Positions 1 to 10,475 of a stretch of 64,000 bases of DNA are shown one piece after another (the stretch's first letter is position 1; every line of letters begins with the position of its first letter). This stretch comes from Endocalyx cinctus (taxonomy: Eukaryota > Ascomycota > Sordariomycetes > Amphisphaeriales > Apiosporaceae): NCBI GenBank assembly GCA_001600455.1, contig BCKC01000002.1, positions 5,098,171 to 5,162,170 on the forward strand, given 5' to 3'. The translations under genes and the position numbers were made by a program. The notes below the pieces were generated by a model. It worked only from the letters and a program-made list of their open reading frames with translations, was not told the DNA's origin and made no database searches.

Positions 1-64
1 CATTATCGTCGTCGCCGTCAAACGCGGTGCGCCGAGAGCGCTTTGCCGTAGTCGCAGAAGGCAT
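1..64 (-). CDS. N-terminus of an unidentified protein, cut by the window edge
   Basis: A start codon on the minus strand at 62-64 opens a frame that runs off the left edge after 21 codons. The visible peptide begins MPSATTAKRSRR, followed by TAFD and an acidic run (GDDD). A basic patch followed by an acidic stretch at the N-terminus is common in fungal nuclear proteins, but nothing specific can be recognised. It would be transcribed leftwards, divergently from the ecdysoneless-like gene 0.9 kb away. The call rests only on an open frame with a plausible start. Confidence 0.35.
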   Translation of the reverse strand, partial: MPSATTAKRSRRTAFDGDDDN

Positions 65-939
65 GACCTGGTAGTGATAGGAATGGTGGGGAAGGATTTG
101 GCGATGCGACTTAGTATCAGTGAAGAAGTAGGTTGGTAGTCGATGTAGTTTAGTTGACTATGATATAGATTAAGAAATATACGGAAAATATGAGAGTGTT
201 CATGTCGTATTAAACAAAGAGCGGCATTGAATGCTCTGTAGTGATTATGTTGCCTTTGCTAAGATTTGCGACGAGGGTTCAAACGTCAGATAAATTGGTG
301 GGTGCGCGCGACAAACTTTACACTACAAACGCGTCGGCGCGTTTTTCTTAGGTGGGATGAATTCAATTAACTTAGTAGGCAGCATTCACTATAATTTTAA
401 GGTATGTACCTCTGTACCTTAGTATTAATGTACCTTAGGTACCTAGGCAGCTAGGCAGCTAGGCAGCTAGGGTAGGTACATTACTTCGGTAGACGTACAG
501 TAGTGGTGTAACGTGCGACCCATATAACAAACCCCATTAAAACGATCACCTTGCTCTGTACGTAGTATGAATGAATTTCTGATAATAATTTGAATCATTT
601 ATTAGGCAGCTAGGTATTTTGGACTCTGTCCACTAAACAGATATCGTAAATTTAATATCTTAGCGAATGTAGAGACTGCCTGACCGGATGAATAGCAGGC
701 GGGCAGGTCTGGCAGGTAGGCAGGATGGATACTGTCTTTTTAAGTAAAGCTTCATTAATATACTATTCACTCCTGTTTTAAATGCATATGCCCTAATTCA
801 ATACGCTATTAGGTAGTTATCGCAATGCCTGACTGCTAAGTAATTTATACTTAAAAGCCTAGCTTTATTTAACGGGTCTTTCGTCGACAAGATCTATTAT
901 TCGTCTGCATTATCGACTATTTTACATATAAACAGTAAG
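65..939. other. Intergenic region with short tandem and palindromic repeats
   Basis: No gene seen. The region is AT-rich and holds three tandem copies of CAGCTAGG (448-471), a partial copy of the same word at 603-614, and GGCAGG-type repeats near 700-725. It probably contains the divergent promoters of the two flanking genes; no TATA box stands out. Confidence 0.6.
448..471. repeat. Tandem repeat, 3 x CAGCTAGG
   Basis: Three perfect 8-bp units in a row. With the preceding bases (from 442) the first unit forms CCTAGGCAGCTAGG, the reverse complement of a 14-mer found again at 21962 and 44905. Confidence 0.9.
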
Positions 940-2730
940 ATGGAATCAGAAAATAAATCCGAGTTTTTCCAGGATGGTTTCAACGCTTTCCCTAGGAATC
1001 TTCCTGAAAATTGTGTCGAGTATATGCTATTCATCATTGATAATAAGCTAGACGCCAACACTCAACTGAAAGAGCTAGATAACATCCGGAAAGCCACGAC
1101 ACAGCTCTGTGACCGCATAACAAAAGATTATATATGGCAGCGGGATTCTTTCCAGCTACAGGTGAAGAGAGATGGGGAGCTCGTTTATCTACATGGCGTA
1201 ACTGACTATGGAGATTCCGTCGAGGATGAGTGGCTGATTGTCTATCTGCTTCGGGAACTTGCCAAGTCTTTTCCAAATCTCTGGGTGAGAGTCTTCGAGA
1301 GTGACGGGGAATTTCTCTTGATCGAAGCTGCCAATGTCTTGCCAAAATGGCTAAATCCAGAAATCGACAGCAACCGAGTATGGCTACATCAGGGAAACCT
1401 AAAAATCATCACCCTGGCTGCAAGTTCGGAAGAGAAGAGACCCCTTTCCTTGTTGGAGGCAGTGAAACATATCAAATCTGACCCTGAATTACTTATACAC
1501 TCTCCATTAATAGAAGCCGAAGCATTCTATCGATTAGAAAAGTATCCCGCGCATATCTTAGATTCCATCCATCACTCTGCAATCACAATCCCGAGGAAGT
1601 TGGCCTACATTCTCCACGAGATGCCCAAGGCCATATCTCCGGCGATCGAAGCATTCTACTTGCGAGATGCGACAGCCATGAAATCCTTGATGTCTTCATC
1701 TGGATATAAATACTTTCCGCCAGTTGACCTAGTCACTGTGAGCGTTAAGTTCACAAAGGTAATATTTGCTCAGTTGAAGTCGCAGGTTTTTGAAGCACCG
1801 CCCGCTTGGTCGGCAGTTATGGAAACGGCGGAAGAGACGACGTCAAACACTGAGCAAGATAAGACGAAGAAGGATGGTCTAGAGCTGGGCATGAAAGTTA
1901 ATAGTGGTTTCGAAATGTTGGCTGCAAGTGATACGAAAACAGGAAATCGCCTTGCTCGCGAATTCGCCATAATCCTCGAAGATCTGGAGGAAGATGGAGA
2001 CCAAGCCTTACCTAGCGACGAGGACATAGCGTCTTGGCCAGAGGTTAACCGAAGCGATGACGAATCCTGGCTCGATATTAATTTTGAAGATTTCGAGGAC
2101 GAATTACGAGGAAAACAGAGTCAGAAGCAGGGGGGGGAAAGTGGATTCGGTGATCCTTCTGCACAGGCAGATTTACAAAAAATCGTATCACGTTTTGAAT
2201 CTTTTCTGAATGACGAAAACGCCGGTCTCGAAGGGGCAGAAATGGACGACATGGACGAAGATGACGATAACACAGAAGACGAAAGTAGCGATGAAGATAA
2301 AGATGTCAATTTTGATGAAGATCAATTCACTAGCATGATGAGGGAAATGATGGGATTGCCCGCAGAGGCTATGCGCGCTAAAGCACCCGCCACCTCGAAT
2401 GGAAAGGCCAATGATGATGACGACGATGAAGAGGATGAAGATATACAACGACAAGCAGCACAAATCGAGGCTGAACTCAGGGAATTTGGGGCTCTGGACT
2501 TAGATCAAAAACCTAAAGATATGAAAGCTATAAAACCTTCGAGAAAAGATGCTGGATTCAAAGATGACGAAGAGAGCAGCGACGAAGATCTCGATATTGA
2601 TTACAACCTGGCGAAAAACTTGCTGGAAAGCTTTAAGAGCCAAGCGGGAATGGCTGGTCCCGTAGGCAATATCCTTGGGATGATGGATATGAAGCTTCCC
2701 CGCGATGAAGATGATGAAGATAGCAAATAG
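940..2730 (+). CDS. ECD: Ecdysoneless/SGT1-family regulatory protein
   Basis: Intronless 596-residue protein of the ecdysoneless (ECD/SGT1) family. These are nuclear and cytoplasmic regulators linked to transcription of glycolytic genes in yeasts and to pre-mRNA splicing and R2TP-complex function in animals; they are distinct from the co-chaperone also called SGT1. The family start is visible near residues 14-35 (FPRNLPENCVEYMLF), followed by the conserved block with WLIVYLLRELAKSFPNLWVRV and a WLNPE motif. The C-terminal third is acidic: repeated Asp/Glu/Ser runs around residues 430-560, with a DESWLDINFEDFE motif before them, as in homologues. The ATG at 940 gives an N-terminus colinear with the family. 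The length is slightly short of many fungal members but the frame is unbroken. Function is inferred from the family only. Confidence 0.85.
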   Translation: MESENKSEFFQDGFNAFPRNLPENCVEYMLFIIDNKLDANTQLKELDNIRKATTQLCDRITKDYIWQRDSFQLQVKRDGELVYLHGVTDYGDSVEDEWLIVYLLRELAKSFPNLWVRVFESDGEFLLIEAANVLPKWLNPEIDSNRVWLHQGNLKIITLAASSEEKRPLSLLEAVKHIKSDPELLIHSPLIEAEAFYRLEKYPAHILDSIHHSAITIPRKLAYILHEMPKAISPAIEAFYLRDATAMKSLMSSSGYKYFPPVDLVTVSVKFTKVIFAQLKSQVFEAPPAWSAVMETAEETTSNTEQDKTKKDGLELGMKVNSGFEMLAASDTKTGNRLAREFAIILEDLEEDGDQALPSDEDIASWPEVNRSDDESWLDINFEDFEDELRGKQSQKQGGESGFGDPSAQADLQKIVSRFESFLNDENAGLEGAEMDDMDEDDDNTEDESSDEDKDVNFDEDQFTSMMREMMGLPAEAMRAKAPATSNGKANDDDDDEEDEDIQRQAAQIEAELREFGALDLDQKPKDMKAIKPSRKDAGFKDDEESSDEDLDIDYNLAKNLLESFKSQAGMAGPVGNILGMMDMKLPRDEDDEDSK

Positions 2731-3922
2731 AAGGATGAAATGGTCTGTCAGCATAGGGAAGAACTCATTCATTTTCACCTACTTGACGTACTAGGTTAGG
2801 TATTTGCCACACTGCGAAGTAAATAGTATATACAAAGTACGTATGTATTTAATATAGCTACATATAATAATTCCCTAGACTTGGGCAATATATAGATCAA
2901 GGCTTGATCTGGCGATCAAGATTGTCTGTTAAATGCCATTATGTAAGTACTTACCAGTACTTTAAGCGGCTAAGTAAACGCATTATTGATTTAAGTACAT
3001 ATCAGGTGGTGTACACTAATATCCATCATATGAAATGGATATGGATAGGGAGCAACAAGGACCAGTCACAATTAACCCCACTAAACAATGACGATGATGT
3101 CATGCCTACTGCCTTAACTTATGGTCTCTTTCATGCCACTTTTAGCCTGAGCCTAGCCTGAGCTGGCCCCAGTTTTGCATAAGCTTACCTACGTAAAATG
3201 AACAAGCTTGTATAACTTTTAATATATTACGATGAATAAGCCGTAACAAACGGAAGCCGACTGTTTTAATTGAAAAAAAGGAAGTGACCAGGCGACTTCT
3301 TGAGAAGTCGCAGTCGCCATGATATCCCCGGGCCATGGATGGATTACATTCAGTCACGTGCCATCCTTGTACCAGAACTCGTGGACCTCGATTTATTGAT
3401 TATTGCAACAGCTGATAGGCTAGCTGGCAGGGCTGGCTATTTAGCATATTATACGGAATAAATAATCCAAAATTATTTTCTCGATGGATAATAGCATTAC
3501 GGTAAGTTAAGTTGAAACCGTTTTAAACCCGCTTGATTGTCATTTACATAACTTTGACATAAAATCCATGGATGGATCCATCCATGGATATAGCTCAATC
3601 ACCTGACTGAGAATCAACTGAGCCGAGCCTGAGCGAAAGCGGCGATCCTTAAAACACGCTAACCTAATATTTAGTGTTATGGTAACCTAAGAAATCACTT
3701 ATTTCCAGATCCTATTCATCAGACTTTGAAATAAATAAATAAATAAATAACCCTTGGAATAGATAATTTACATTGTACATGACATGTGGTTATGTTGGTT
3801 TATGTAGATACGCATTCTATTTCCTCAAATTAATCCTCGAGTCGCCCTTCACGTACCTAATAATACCTAGACTCGGAGCATAGAGAGTACACCAAATATC
3901 AAATCCTCGTGTTGGCTCAAGA
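2731..3922. other. Intergenic region with a long perfect palindrome
   Basis: AT-rich; short open frames here look like chance. It contains a 26-bp perfect palindrome (3564-3589) and an (AAAT)n stretch (3729-3750). The 5' end of the AAA ATPase transcript presumably starts in its last few hundred bases. Confidence 0.6.
3564..3589. repeat. 26-bp perfect palindrome containing two ATCCATGGAT words
   Basis: The 26 bases equal their own reverse complement. Each end is the decamer ATCCATGGAT and the centre is GGATCC. The same decamer recurs at six other non-coding sites in the window. Confidence 0.9.
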
Positions 3923-6498
3923 ATGTGGTCTAATAAGAACGTTTCTGGCCTCCAAAAGACGTATGATGAGAGCTACCTAAAATGCTCTACTGCTATTTAC
4001 TATGAAAACCAGGTAATTATAGAGAACCGCTGAAAAATCGATACCAGAAATCCTTTTTTCTCACTTCAGTACTTAATAACAGGGCGATGAAGGAGAGGCG
4101 ATGCAATGCTGGAAGAACGCACTCGAACAAATCCAACAAAACCCCACCCGCAAGAAACAACCCACTTATACGCCCAAATCCGAAACCGAGAGAACTCTTT
4201 TAGAGAGCTTGAAAGAGTTAGAGGTTCAGTGTAAAGAGAGAATAGACCTCCTAGAAGCTCTAAGGCTGTCTAGAGAAGAAGATACTTCCATACAACGTCA
4301 CTCGGCAACAGGCTCAGAAAGTCGGCAAGATACCAATGACTCGCATTTTTCAAATACACCGGAAAGGGGGTGGATTGGGGATGGAACAATACCCGCGATA
4401 AACTACACACAATTGTCCAAGCCACCGTTGCCTTTTCGACCATCCATTACTACTAGACGTTCCTCCGAACAAGCTGTAGTGGGTGGGAAAACCATGTACA
4501 CTGACCCAGGACAACCTAGTTCATCAACGAGACCACCGCCGTTACCTCCCTACGGCCAATCCAGGCCACAAATCACTTCAACAAGATCGCAGAGCCCCGA
4601 TAGACGCACTATGCGCACGACACTCCGATCCGGAAAACTTGACAAGTCGCAACGTTCTTCTCGGTCAACCCCGACAAAAATAAGTAAAGGTCCTGGCGCC
4701 AGTAAAGCTGCTAGCCTGGCTTGGACCAATATAAGTTCTAAAGAAGGTTCCGAAAGGGTTGCTCAGGATGAGAGCAGTCCACCTCCGAGGCATACGGATG
4801 ATCGAAGTTCTTTAGACAAGGGGCGAAAAAGCTTGGGTTCAAATCAGAAGTATTGGGACAGCCATACAAGAAGGCTAGTTATATCGCCGGACGATGACCG
4901 GATACGAACGCCCGACAGGCATTCGAGCCCCGATTCTCCAATTCGGACGTCGGGAGATTTTACCCCTCATGGACCCTCCTCCCTAGCACTAGGTGCTGCA
5001 TCTAGTGCTCTAAATTCCCTTTCCATCCAAGATAGAAGAGAATCGGCACCTAAACCTAGACGTTCGATGGCGCCAAGGAGGACAGATGTATCAAGCCACG
5101 AAGAAGCCAGAGACACTGGCACTTCCAACACCAAATACACGAAACAAAATGCTAGCGCGAGTTCTAGAGAATCCCTTTCGAGGAGGAAGCCGGTTGAGCA
5201 GGGTAGGGCTGAGCCCAACAGTGCTAAGAAACGCGTTGGCCAGAAAAAATCAGACTCCGAATGGAAGGATACTATAATTTCTTCTGACGAGGACGACGTG
5301 GCGTCTTCCTCTCGTCGTCGCAAACAAAAGGGTAAACAGAGAGAGTCATTTATATCAACAGATGAAGAGACTAAATCTTCCGCTAATTCTGAAGAAGAGG
5401 CGGAAGATGAAGCAAAAAGTGAATGGAAGAAGAGAAAAAAGACAATACTCAGAAACCTTCCAGGAGGTGTCGATGAGGCTGCCGCAAAAGCTATATTTAA
5501 TGAAATAGTAGTACAGGGAGACGAGGTACATTGGAGTGATGTGGCTGGCTTAGAAGTAGCGAAGACTGCTCTTAGAGAAGCAGTGGTGTATCCGTTTTTA
5601 CGGCCAGATTTATTTATGGGCCTTCGCGAGCCCGCGAGGGGTATGTTGCTTTTCGGTCCTCCTGGGACGGGAAAGACAATGCTAGCACGTGCTGTTGCCA
5701 CCGAGTCAAAATCAACGTTTTTCTCGATATCGGCTAGCAGCTTGACGAGCAAGTATCTGGGCGAGTCGGAAAAGCTTGTGCGTGCACTCTTTGGTCTGGC
5801 AAAGGTCATGGCGCCCAGTATTATTTTTGTCGACGAGATCGACTCGGTGCTCTCCCAACGATCTGGATCTGGCGAGCACGAGGCGACTAGAAGGATCAAG
5901 ACGGAGTTTCTTATTCAGTGGAGTGATCTGCAACGAGCTGCGGCGGGACGGGAGAGCCCTGGGAATACGAAGGATAGGGGTGATCCAAATCGGGTTCTAG
6001 TTCTCGCAGCGACAAATCTACCATGGGCTATAGATGAAGCAGCTAGAAGGCGATTCGTGCGGCGTCAATACATTCCCCTTCCCGAGGCAGAAACCAGAGC
6101 AACACAGTTTAAGACACTCCTAGGACAGCAGAAACATAACCTGACAGACTCGGACATTGCCAAGCTAGTGGGCTTAACGGATGGTAAGTTAAGAGAAAAG
6201 GAGAAAAGGGCCCTGTGTATATATATGTATCGGGATGGCGACGGGGAAAAAAGAACAAAAAACTAATATATCTCTAGGTTTTTCGGGTTCCGACATTACG
6301 GCTCTAGCAAAAGATGCGGCAATGGGCCCTCTCCGTTCGTTGGGAGAAGCGCTCCTCCACATGACTATGGATCAGATCCGGCCTATAGAATTGGGAGATT
6401 TCGAGGCTAGCCTTCGAACGATACGTCCCAGCGTCAGCAAGGAAGGACTGAAGGAATACGAGGACTGGGCAAAGCAGTTTGGCGAGCGTGGTGGCTGA
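3923..6498 (+). CDS. SAP1: AAA family ATPase, SAP1/YTA6-like (MIT plus AAA)
   Basis: Exons 3923-4012, 4083-6183 and 6278-6498 give an 803-residue protein. The small first exon and a 70-nt intron restore an N-terminal MIT-like helical segment ([13 protein letters not shown] ... [17 protein letters not shown]). Residues of about 90-450 are Ser/Arg-rich and disordered, with an acidic Ser patch (SSDEDD). The C-terminal AAA module is complete: Walker A GPPGTGKT, Walker B IIFVDEID, sensor AATN, and the Arg-rich [15 protein letters not shown] segment. Exon 3 then reads [15 protein letters not shown] and ends in the C-terminal helix typical of the meiotic clade (spastin, katanin, fidgetin, Vps4, Sap1). 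The last intron (94 nt) has GTAAGT and an ACTAAT branch site. The yeast homologues Sap1 and Yta6 are poorly understood; microtubule or ESCRT-related roles are inference. Confidence 0.87.
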
Positions 6499-7052
6499 AA
6501 TGAGGCGGTCTACGTAGACGGAGTGTTGACACACATTTGCTTGGTTTAAGGCAGCATAGATAGGTACCGGTATTAGCCTGCTCGCACATAGCGCTGAAAG
6601 AGATATGTATATGAATACTAGCACAGCAGGCTTATGTCTTTTTGAGAAGAGTATCTCCGCAGGTGGATATAGATTTTACGTGGTTGGATGGAACATGATA
6701 CCAAGAGATACGAAGGGTTGCAAAATAGAGAATAGCTGAACTTGTTTCAGCAGCAATATCTTTGGAATACGCTCCATTCTATGTGTCGATATAAGCTTAG
6801 TTGTGACTCGTACATTTTAATACATTATCTCTTGTAGATATATATACATACTGGTTCGTTATTAGTACCAGAGCAAAGAAGTTTGGAACTGCAGCTCCCA
6901 AGTAGCGATTCTGATTCGAGCATTCAGATCGTGATCGTACCAGGACTTGGGAAACCCCTCACTTCATTAACACCATCTTAGCATCATACAGATGAACACT
7001 GTTGACGAATTTTTTCTTATTTTTCTCTCTCTCTCTCGTTCTTAGAAACCCC
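6499..7052. other. Convergent intergenic region
   Basis: 3' flanks of the AAA ATPase (plus) and uS17m (minus) genes. No coding signal; a CT-rich tract lies at about 7020-7040. Confidence 0.6.
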
Positions 7053-7707
7053 TTAATCGACATCATCCAACATCAAAGCAGGACGGGTTTTCTCCNCCCC
7101 GCCTCGCTCTTCCAGCATACGCTCCCTCCGCTCTTGACTCTTCTTCAAGGAGGCCTGCTTCCTAGCTTCTCGCCTCGCGAGTAAAGCGTCCTTCTCCGCT
7201 TTTATCCTCGCGGCCTCCTCGGCCTTCCTGGCGGCCCTCCGCTCGTCCTTGGCCGCCCGCTTGGCCGCCCTCTCGGCTAACCGCTCCTCCAAGGTGGGCA
7301 CCGGAGGTCGCTCCTCGATCGGTTCGCCGTACGGGGCGATGATGTGCTTCACCACGTGTCGGACGTGCTGTGCTTCTCGCCACGAAGGGGAGATGGCGAC
7401 GATGTCGCCCTGGCGGACCGAGTTGCGGGGGTCATGAACTAGCTTCGTGTAGGGGTCTTTGAACCACTATTAATTTTTTTAGGAAGGCAGAAATGGTTAG
7501 TTTATGTTTTTCTTCTAGTACGGGATAGAGTGAGAAATGGAATTTTAAGAATAGACAAACCTTTTGCACCCTCTGCTCCCACCTCGTACGACCTAGACGA
7601 ACTTTTATTGTCTTGTCCATCTTCCCGGCCGAGACGACGACGCCATGGAGCTCCTTGGTGGCTTGGCGAATGCCCGCCGCTGCGGCTGCGGCAACTACCT
7701 TCTCCAT
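7053..7707 (-). CDS. MRPS17: Mitochondrial small-subunit ribosomal protein uS17m
   Basis: Exons 7561-7707 and 7053-7466 (minus strand), joined across a 94-nt intron, give 186 residues. The N-terminal part carries the S17 OB-fold signature (ELHGVVVSAGKMDKTIKVRL) and the second exon continues with WFKDPYTKLVHDP, then NSVRQGD and IVAISPSWREAQHVRHVV. These match the mitochondrial S17 core that contacts 16S-like rRNA in the small subunit. A long Arg/Lys/Glu/Ala-rich helical extension (about residues 105-175) follows, a usual feature of fungal mitochondrial S17. One ambiguous base (N at 7096) falls in the C-terminal tail and leaves one residue undefined. Without the splice neither half is recognisable as complete. 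Confidence 0.9.
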
Positions 7708-8627
7708 TCTGACTCTTCCCCTTCCTTTTATCTAAGCGCAGGTAATGCGTATTGCTATATCTTCCCGCTTCGATTCGCCCTCTGTTTTCGGATTATTATT
7801 TTTTTTTGTTCGTAAACGAGTGTCGGGGGTAGCGTTGCGTATATGAGAGGGAAAATTAGAATTCTCGTTCTGACCCGCTCACTTTTCAAGAGCTCGTCAT
7901 AATATACAAAGAGGGCTTGTTTTTGCGACTTCTGCTGAAGGGTGAAATAAAATAGCTTGCTGGTCAAAGACGTTCTAAGAAATAAATTTAATAGATAGAA
8001 AAGACTCTTGGCTGCATCAATTGATAGATCCCCGCTAATTCAATAAATGGGGCTGATGATTGGTTGTGAGCTAAGAGTGTCGGATTAATAGCTATTCCGA
8101 ATATATCTGGTTAAGGGGTGTCTTGGCCCCTATTTTATAATGCTATACTACTATGGTAGCACCTAGGGCTTGGGACAAGAATAAGATCAAGGCAGCATAC
8201 GTATGCGCTGAAGTTAAAAGTGTAGTAATATACAATTTTACAGAGGTATATGAGTTAAGATGGAAGGAATCATGGAATCCTGGAATTGGTATAATCTGAA
8301 CCCTGAAGATACGGTGTTGAAAGTTAAGGTGAATCTTATACCTAAGTCAAGGTTATATTAAGCATTCGGCGCCGGATGGCTTGATCCTTTTCTTTCTTCT
8401 CGCTGGTAGGTTGCGCTATCTACGTTAAAAAACATTATTCTGATTTTATCCACTAGTTCCAAGGTTATATATAATTGAAGTTATGTGGCAAGTGAAAAGT
8501 ATCACTGCCTTGACTTGATTGACCCTCAACGAGCAAAAAATAAAAAGTGAAAAGGGGAGGAAGGGGGAGAAATTGGTAGTAAAGGTGAAATGACCATCTA
8601 TAGAAAAGATGAGTAAAAAAATTCAAA
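7708..8627. other. Intergenic region between uS17m and the tRNA gene
   Basis: AT-rich, with scattered chance frames only. It contains the promoter side of the uS17m gene and, at its right end, the transcription terminator of the minus-strand tRNA gene. Confidence 0.55.
8615..8621 (-). terminator. RNA polymerase III terminator of the tRNA-Pro gene
   Basis: Seven consecutive T on the minus strand, starting seven bases after the tRNA discriminator base. A run of at least four T is the usual Pol III stop. Confidence 0.8.
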
Positions 8628-8715
8628 GGGCACGTACGGGATTCGAACCCGTGTTCTCTCCGATTTTGGTGAAGAAACCCAAACGGAGCGTGGTAAACCA
8701 CTTCACCAACGCACC
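8628..8715 (-). tRNA. tRNA-Pro (anticodon UGG) with a 14-nt intron
   Basis: Read on the minus strand, the 5' arm GGTGCGT pairs with ACGTGCC at the 3' end, followed by discriminator C. The D arm is GTG/CAC around AGTGGTTTA, the anticodon stem is CTCCG/CGGAG, the variable loop has 5 nt, and the T arm is ACGGG-TTCGAAT-CCCGT. The mature anticodon loop is TTTGGG plus T, giving UGG (proline). The 14-nt intron sits after position 37, the canonical place, and its CACCAAAA can pair with the anticodon loop. A and B boxes are intact and a T7 terminator follows. D-stem pairing is only three base pairs, so the structure was drawn by eye. Confidence 0.85.
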
Positions 8716-10174
8716 CTCAACGAAAAACCCTCTAATGTTTGATGTTATGCTGCCGTGAGCTGATTGATTGTATACTGAGGCAGAACATTGGTGTGGAATA
8801 ATCACCATGATTATTACAGTCTCTGAGGTACTGGCACAGGGTCTTTTTACATCTACGGTACATCATTCCCACGATATGTAGTCCCTGGGGAGAATAATTC
8901 CGATAGAATGCTTCTCTAAACCTACCAGTGAATATCCTATTGGCAGTGCATTGTTTAATACCTTTCGTACATGGGTGAATTATACCACCACAAACAAAGT
9001 GTCTTTTTCCCCGTAACATTTGCGTACTTGCCTGGTCTTGCGCTCTTGCCGATATTCATATTGCAGTTATCATATACTTGGCCCAATGCAAGAATAAGGT
9101 GACCTTGGTACTAGGGTTGAAAAATACCTGCCGGCATTACGGAACTGTTGGATTTGGTAAATGTTCGACAAGGGAATGAAAATATCACATATATTGTAAT
9201 CATTAATGATATAATACCCACTTTCGAAACCTAGAAACGTCTTTCCGTAATATTAGTAGGGTTAGACTGCCATCCTCATCATGGAAAGTTGAAGAATATG
9301 TAGGTTATTACACCACGAATCATTCTGGCTTGGTGTACCCCCTCCCAGACTACCTGAGTGGAAGGAGAGGTCAAAGATAAAATCTAGCCCGTCTGGAGCT
9401 TCGTTCCGATGGATCACCGAGATCAACTATCTCCGTTGCCAGCTTCGGCGATGGCATGGGTGCAGGACTCCCCCATGCAAGAATATGGGTGCTACGGTGC
9501 ATTTCCTGCATTTAATCGGTACATCCAATGCCCTCATATACACGACAGCGTAGTCGCTTATCGCCAGTTCTTGCCCTCTATTCATTCTTCGAGGCCGCTC
9601 TAAAGAACATATTGGACCTAGGTTACCAGGTCAATGAAGGGTCGGAATGCGCCTTAACGTAGAGGGACGTAACGTAGCACCGACAAGAACTTATGTCGGC
9701 TGTAGTTGGCTAATCGACGACAAGTCGATAACTGTCTGGGATGGAAAAGAACCCTGCTACGTCACGATGGAGAGTCATAGCGGAGATTCGAAATTATCTG
9801 ATCTGGCGATAACGATATCATCCTCGGAGTTTATTTTATTGCCTCTTATCTCGCATTAAAGATTTGTCGGAGTTATTCACGCCTTTGCTGTATGAATCAT
9901 ATTATTAGGCTGAAGCTTTTTGGTTTACCCTCGTCGATATCACTTGTGGTCGCTCTTGGAAGCGGTGTCTTCGTGCAGGTTGTTGCGTAAGCGGGTGGTA
10001 CTTTATTGGGTGTAAGATGATGTGAAGCTGCACGGGAGGTGAGATTGAGTAATAATTGTATCTCAATAAATTGCAAGACTCATGCCGGCGAGGTCATCTA
10101 TAATGCTGATGCCTAAATGAAAAACTTGGAATGCCCCCACAACGTACGCATGTTTCCTGTCACGACATGAAAAT

Positions 10175-10212
10175 CCGAGATCCGAGCTCCGAGCTCGAGA
10201 CCTCAGATCTCA
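10175..10212. repeat. Clustered short direct and inverted repeats upstream of the O-methyltransferase
   Basis: CCGAG occurs three times, GAGCTC twice, and GAGATC/GATCTC arms enclose them. The cluster lies about 110 bp upstream of the TATA box of the following gene, so it could bind a regulator; no known site is recognised. Confidence 0.4.
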
Positions 10213-10321
10213 ATACATGCCCCTTATTATGTTTAGCGTCAATTACTCGTCATATATCAAGAAGAAGACTATGCCGGTTGTGTGAGAGCGAGATATAACC
10301 CATGCCGCGATATCGAAGGAG

Positions 10322-10329
10322 TATATAAA
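10322..10329 (+). promoter_or_regulatory. TATA box of the O-methyltransferase gene
   Basis: A TATATAAA-type element about 150 bp upstream of the start codon at 10476, with a normal spacing for a fungal TATA promoter with a 5' leader of about 100 nt. Assigned by sequence and position only. Confidence 0.55.
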
Positions 10330-10475
10330 TATCTCGCAAAACCCAATTGATTCACGCAGTATCAGTAGAGTCGACAATATCGTCCCATATCTACTTGGAA
10401 GCACTTTCTATAGCAGCAACGTCTTACTTTACCAAGTCCCCCTTTTTACTACATACACGCAACTAAACTTAAAAT

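Larger units (their letters stand above)
8716..10475. other. Intergenic region with a possible coding relic
   Basis: The stretch 9400-9870 reads as protein-like in shifting frames (for example LALYSFFEAALKNILDLGYQ near 9560, and a second frame at 9647-9859), but frames change and stops intervene. It may be a decayed gene of unknown family. The right end is the promoter of the O-methyltransferase, with a cluster of CCGAG and GAGCTC words at 10175-10212. Confidence 0.4.

Noticed and set aside
1..64. Similarity between the window start and 33.84 kb (CGTCGTC...GTCAAACG)
   Set aside because: Explained by Asp codon runs next to a shared TAFD word; no wider alignment.
4967..5899. Long minus-strand open frame opposite the AAA ATPase gene
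   Set aside because: It is the shadow of the Ser-rich and AAA coding exon; no family signal of its own.
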